Assembly (NCBI GenBank): GCA_027489295.1 | Contig: JAIYAA010000081.1 | Coordinates: 1-5,126, forward strand | Length of the DNA: 5,126 nucleotides | Reading direction: 5' to 3' | DNA from: Sphingomonadales bacterium | GTDB lineage: Bacteria; Pseudomonadota; Alphaproteobacteria; Sphingomonadales; Sphingomonadaceae | Part shown: positions 4,693 through 5,126 of the stretch, piece by piece | Layout: every line of letters begins with the position of its first letter | Numbering within the stretch: position 1 is the first letter of the stretch | The notes under the pieces: generated by a model | The model's input: only the letters and a program-made list of their open reading frames with translations | What the model was told of the DNA's origin: nothing | Databases searched by the model: none | Translations under genes and position numbers: made by a program

Positions 4693-5126
4693 GATTCCTC
4701 CTCGCGGCCCTTACGGGCCGCTGCTATCGCCGCACGAACGCGCGACGGTGCTGTGCCGCCAAAGCTCACCCGGCTGTTCACCGATGCGTCGACGCTGAGA
4801 ACGTCGTACACGCGGCTGTCGATCCGCGCATCGATTTCCTTGAGTGCTTCGATCGAGAGCTGATCGAGGCGAATGCCCTCCGCCTCGGCCTTGGCCACCG
4901 CGCGCCCGGTGATGTGGTGCGCCTCGCGAAACGGGATGCCGCCCTCACGCACCAGCCAGTCGGCAAGGTCGGTCGCGGTCGAGAAGCCGGCCTCCGCCGC
5001 CGCGCGCATCCGCTCCAGCCGGAAGGTCGCGCTGTCGACCATGCCGGTCATCGCCGCGATGCTGAGGCCGAGCAGGTCGTGCGCCTCGAACACCGGCGGC
5101 TTGTCGTCCTGCATGTCCTTCGAATA
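4689..5126 (-). CDS. argH: Argininosuccinate lyase, C-terminal third (5' end outside window)
   Basis: ArgH splits argininosuccinate into arginine and fumarate, the last step of arginine synthesis, as a cytoplasmic homotetramer. The frame runs off the right edge; 145 residues and the TGA are visible. They begin [11 protein letters not shown], the family's conserved segment just after the active-site signature loop, which is itself off-window. The C-terminal ASL domain follows, with [16 protein letters not shown] at about residues 17-32, then [20 protein letters not shown] and EAHHITG at about 49-75. GGTAPSRV lies near the C-terminus. The in-frame ATG at 5114 is internal, because the conserved YSKD precedes it. 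The stop overlaps the lipoprotein start by four bases, so the two are translationally coupled. Confidence 0.96.
   Translation of the reverse strand, partial: YSKDMQDDKPPVFEAHDLLGLSIAAMTGMVDSATFRLERMRAAAEAGFSTATDLADWLVREGGIPFREAHHITGRAVAKAEAEGIRLDQLSIEALKEIDARIDSRVYDVLSVDASVNSRVSFGGTAPSRVRAAIAAARKGREEES
4697..4702 (-). promoter_or_regulatory. Ribosome-binding site of the lipoprotein gene
   Basis: AGGAGG on the minus strand lies four bases before the ATG at 4692, embedded in the last codons of argH. It is a perfect anti-16S match and decides the start. Confidence 0.75.
4704..4721 (-). promoter_or_regulatory. GUAA-tetraloop hairpin in the end of argH, next to the lipoprotein ribosome-binding site
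   Basis: In the minus-strand mRNA, GCGGCCC and GGGCCGC form a perfect 7-bp stem closed by a GUAA (GNRA) tetraloop. Its base is one nucleotide from the AGGAGG of the lipoprotein gene. It encodes the argH residues AARKGR. A role in coupling or stability is possible but unproven. Confidence 0.4.

Noticed and set aside
4193..4798. Plus-strand open frames through the palindromic element and the lipoprotein gene
   Set aside because: They cross the lipoprotein gene in antisense, have rare-codon and Ser/Arg-rich translations, and contain the inverted repeats as spurious coding sequence.

Overview
This is a GC-rich alphaproteobacterial chromosome segment, most likely from a sphingomonad (Sphingomonas or a relative). 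The assignment rests on codon usage, on the gene order argH - small lipoprotein - lysA, and on the style of the proteins. It is inferred, not proven. No rRNA, tRNA, CRISPR array or complete autonomous transposon is visible.

Layout. Positions 1-549 (+) hold the C-terminal part of an M28 zinc metallopeptidase. An 11-bp hairpin (557-581) separates it from a small NADPH-dependent FMN reductase-type flavoprotein (599-1135, +). A short GNRA-loop hairpin (1150-1167) lies where this gene converges on the minus-strand block. The minus strand, in transcription order from the right edge, carries the C-terminal third of argH (argininosuccinate lyase), an 81-residue LptM-like lipoprotein, a 303-bp intergenic region, lysA (diaminopimelate decarboxylase), a CysG-N-terminus-like precorrin-2 dehydrogenase/sirohydrochlorin ferrochelatase family protein, and a ZntB-like CorA-family transporter.

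The minus-strand genes are tightly coupled. argH/lipoprotein and siroheme gene/zntB overlap by ATGA; lysA/siroheme gene overlap by GTGA. The one junction that is not compact, lipoprotein-lysA, is filled by a 269-bp palindromic element (4164-4432). It has 33-bp terminal inverted repeats matching at 32 positions and two further nested hairpin arms, and only 14 and 20 bp separate it from the neighbouring genes. It looks like a non-autonomous MITE-type or palindromic repeat element inserted into a formerly compact operon, where it would be transcribed as a large branched RNA in the lysA leader. This is the most interesting part of the window.

Functionally, argH and lysA complete arginine and lysine/diaminopimelate synthesis. 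The lipoprotein belongs to the envelope. The siroheme-type protein would serve sulfite/nitrite reduction, and the ZntB-like protein moves divalent cations. The siroheme protein appears to lack a piece of its nucleotide-binding fold and to keep only a stump of the C-terminal methyltransferase domain found in full-length CysG.
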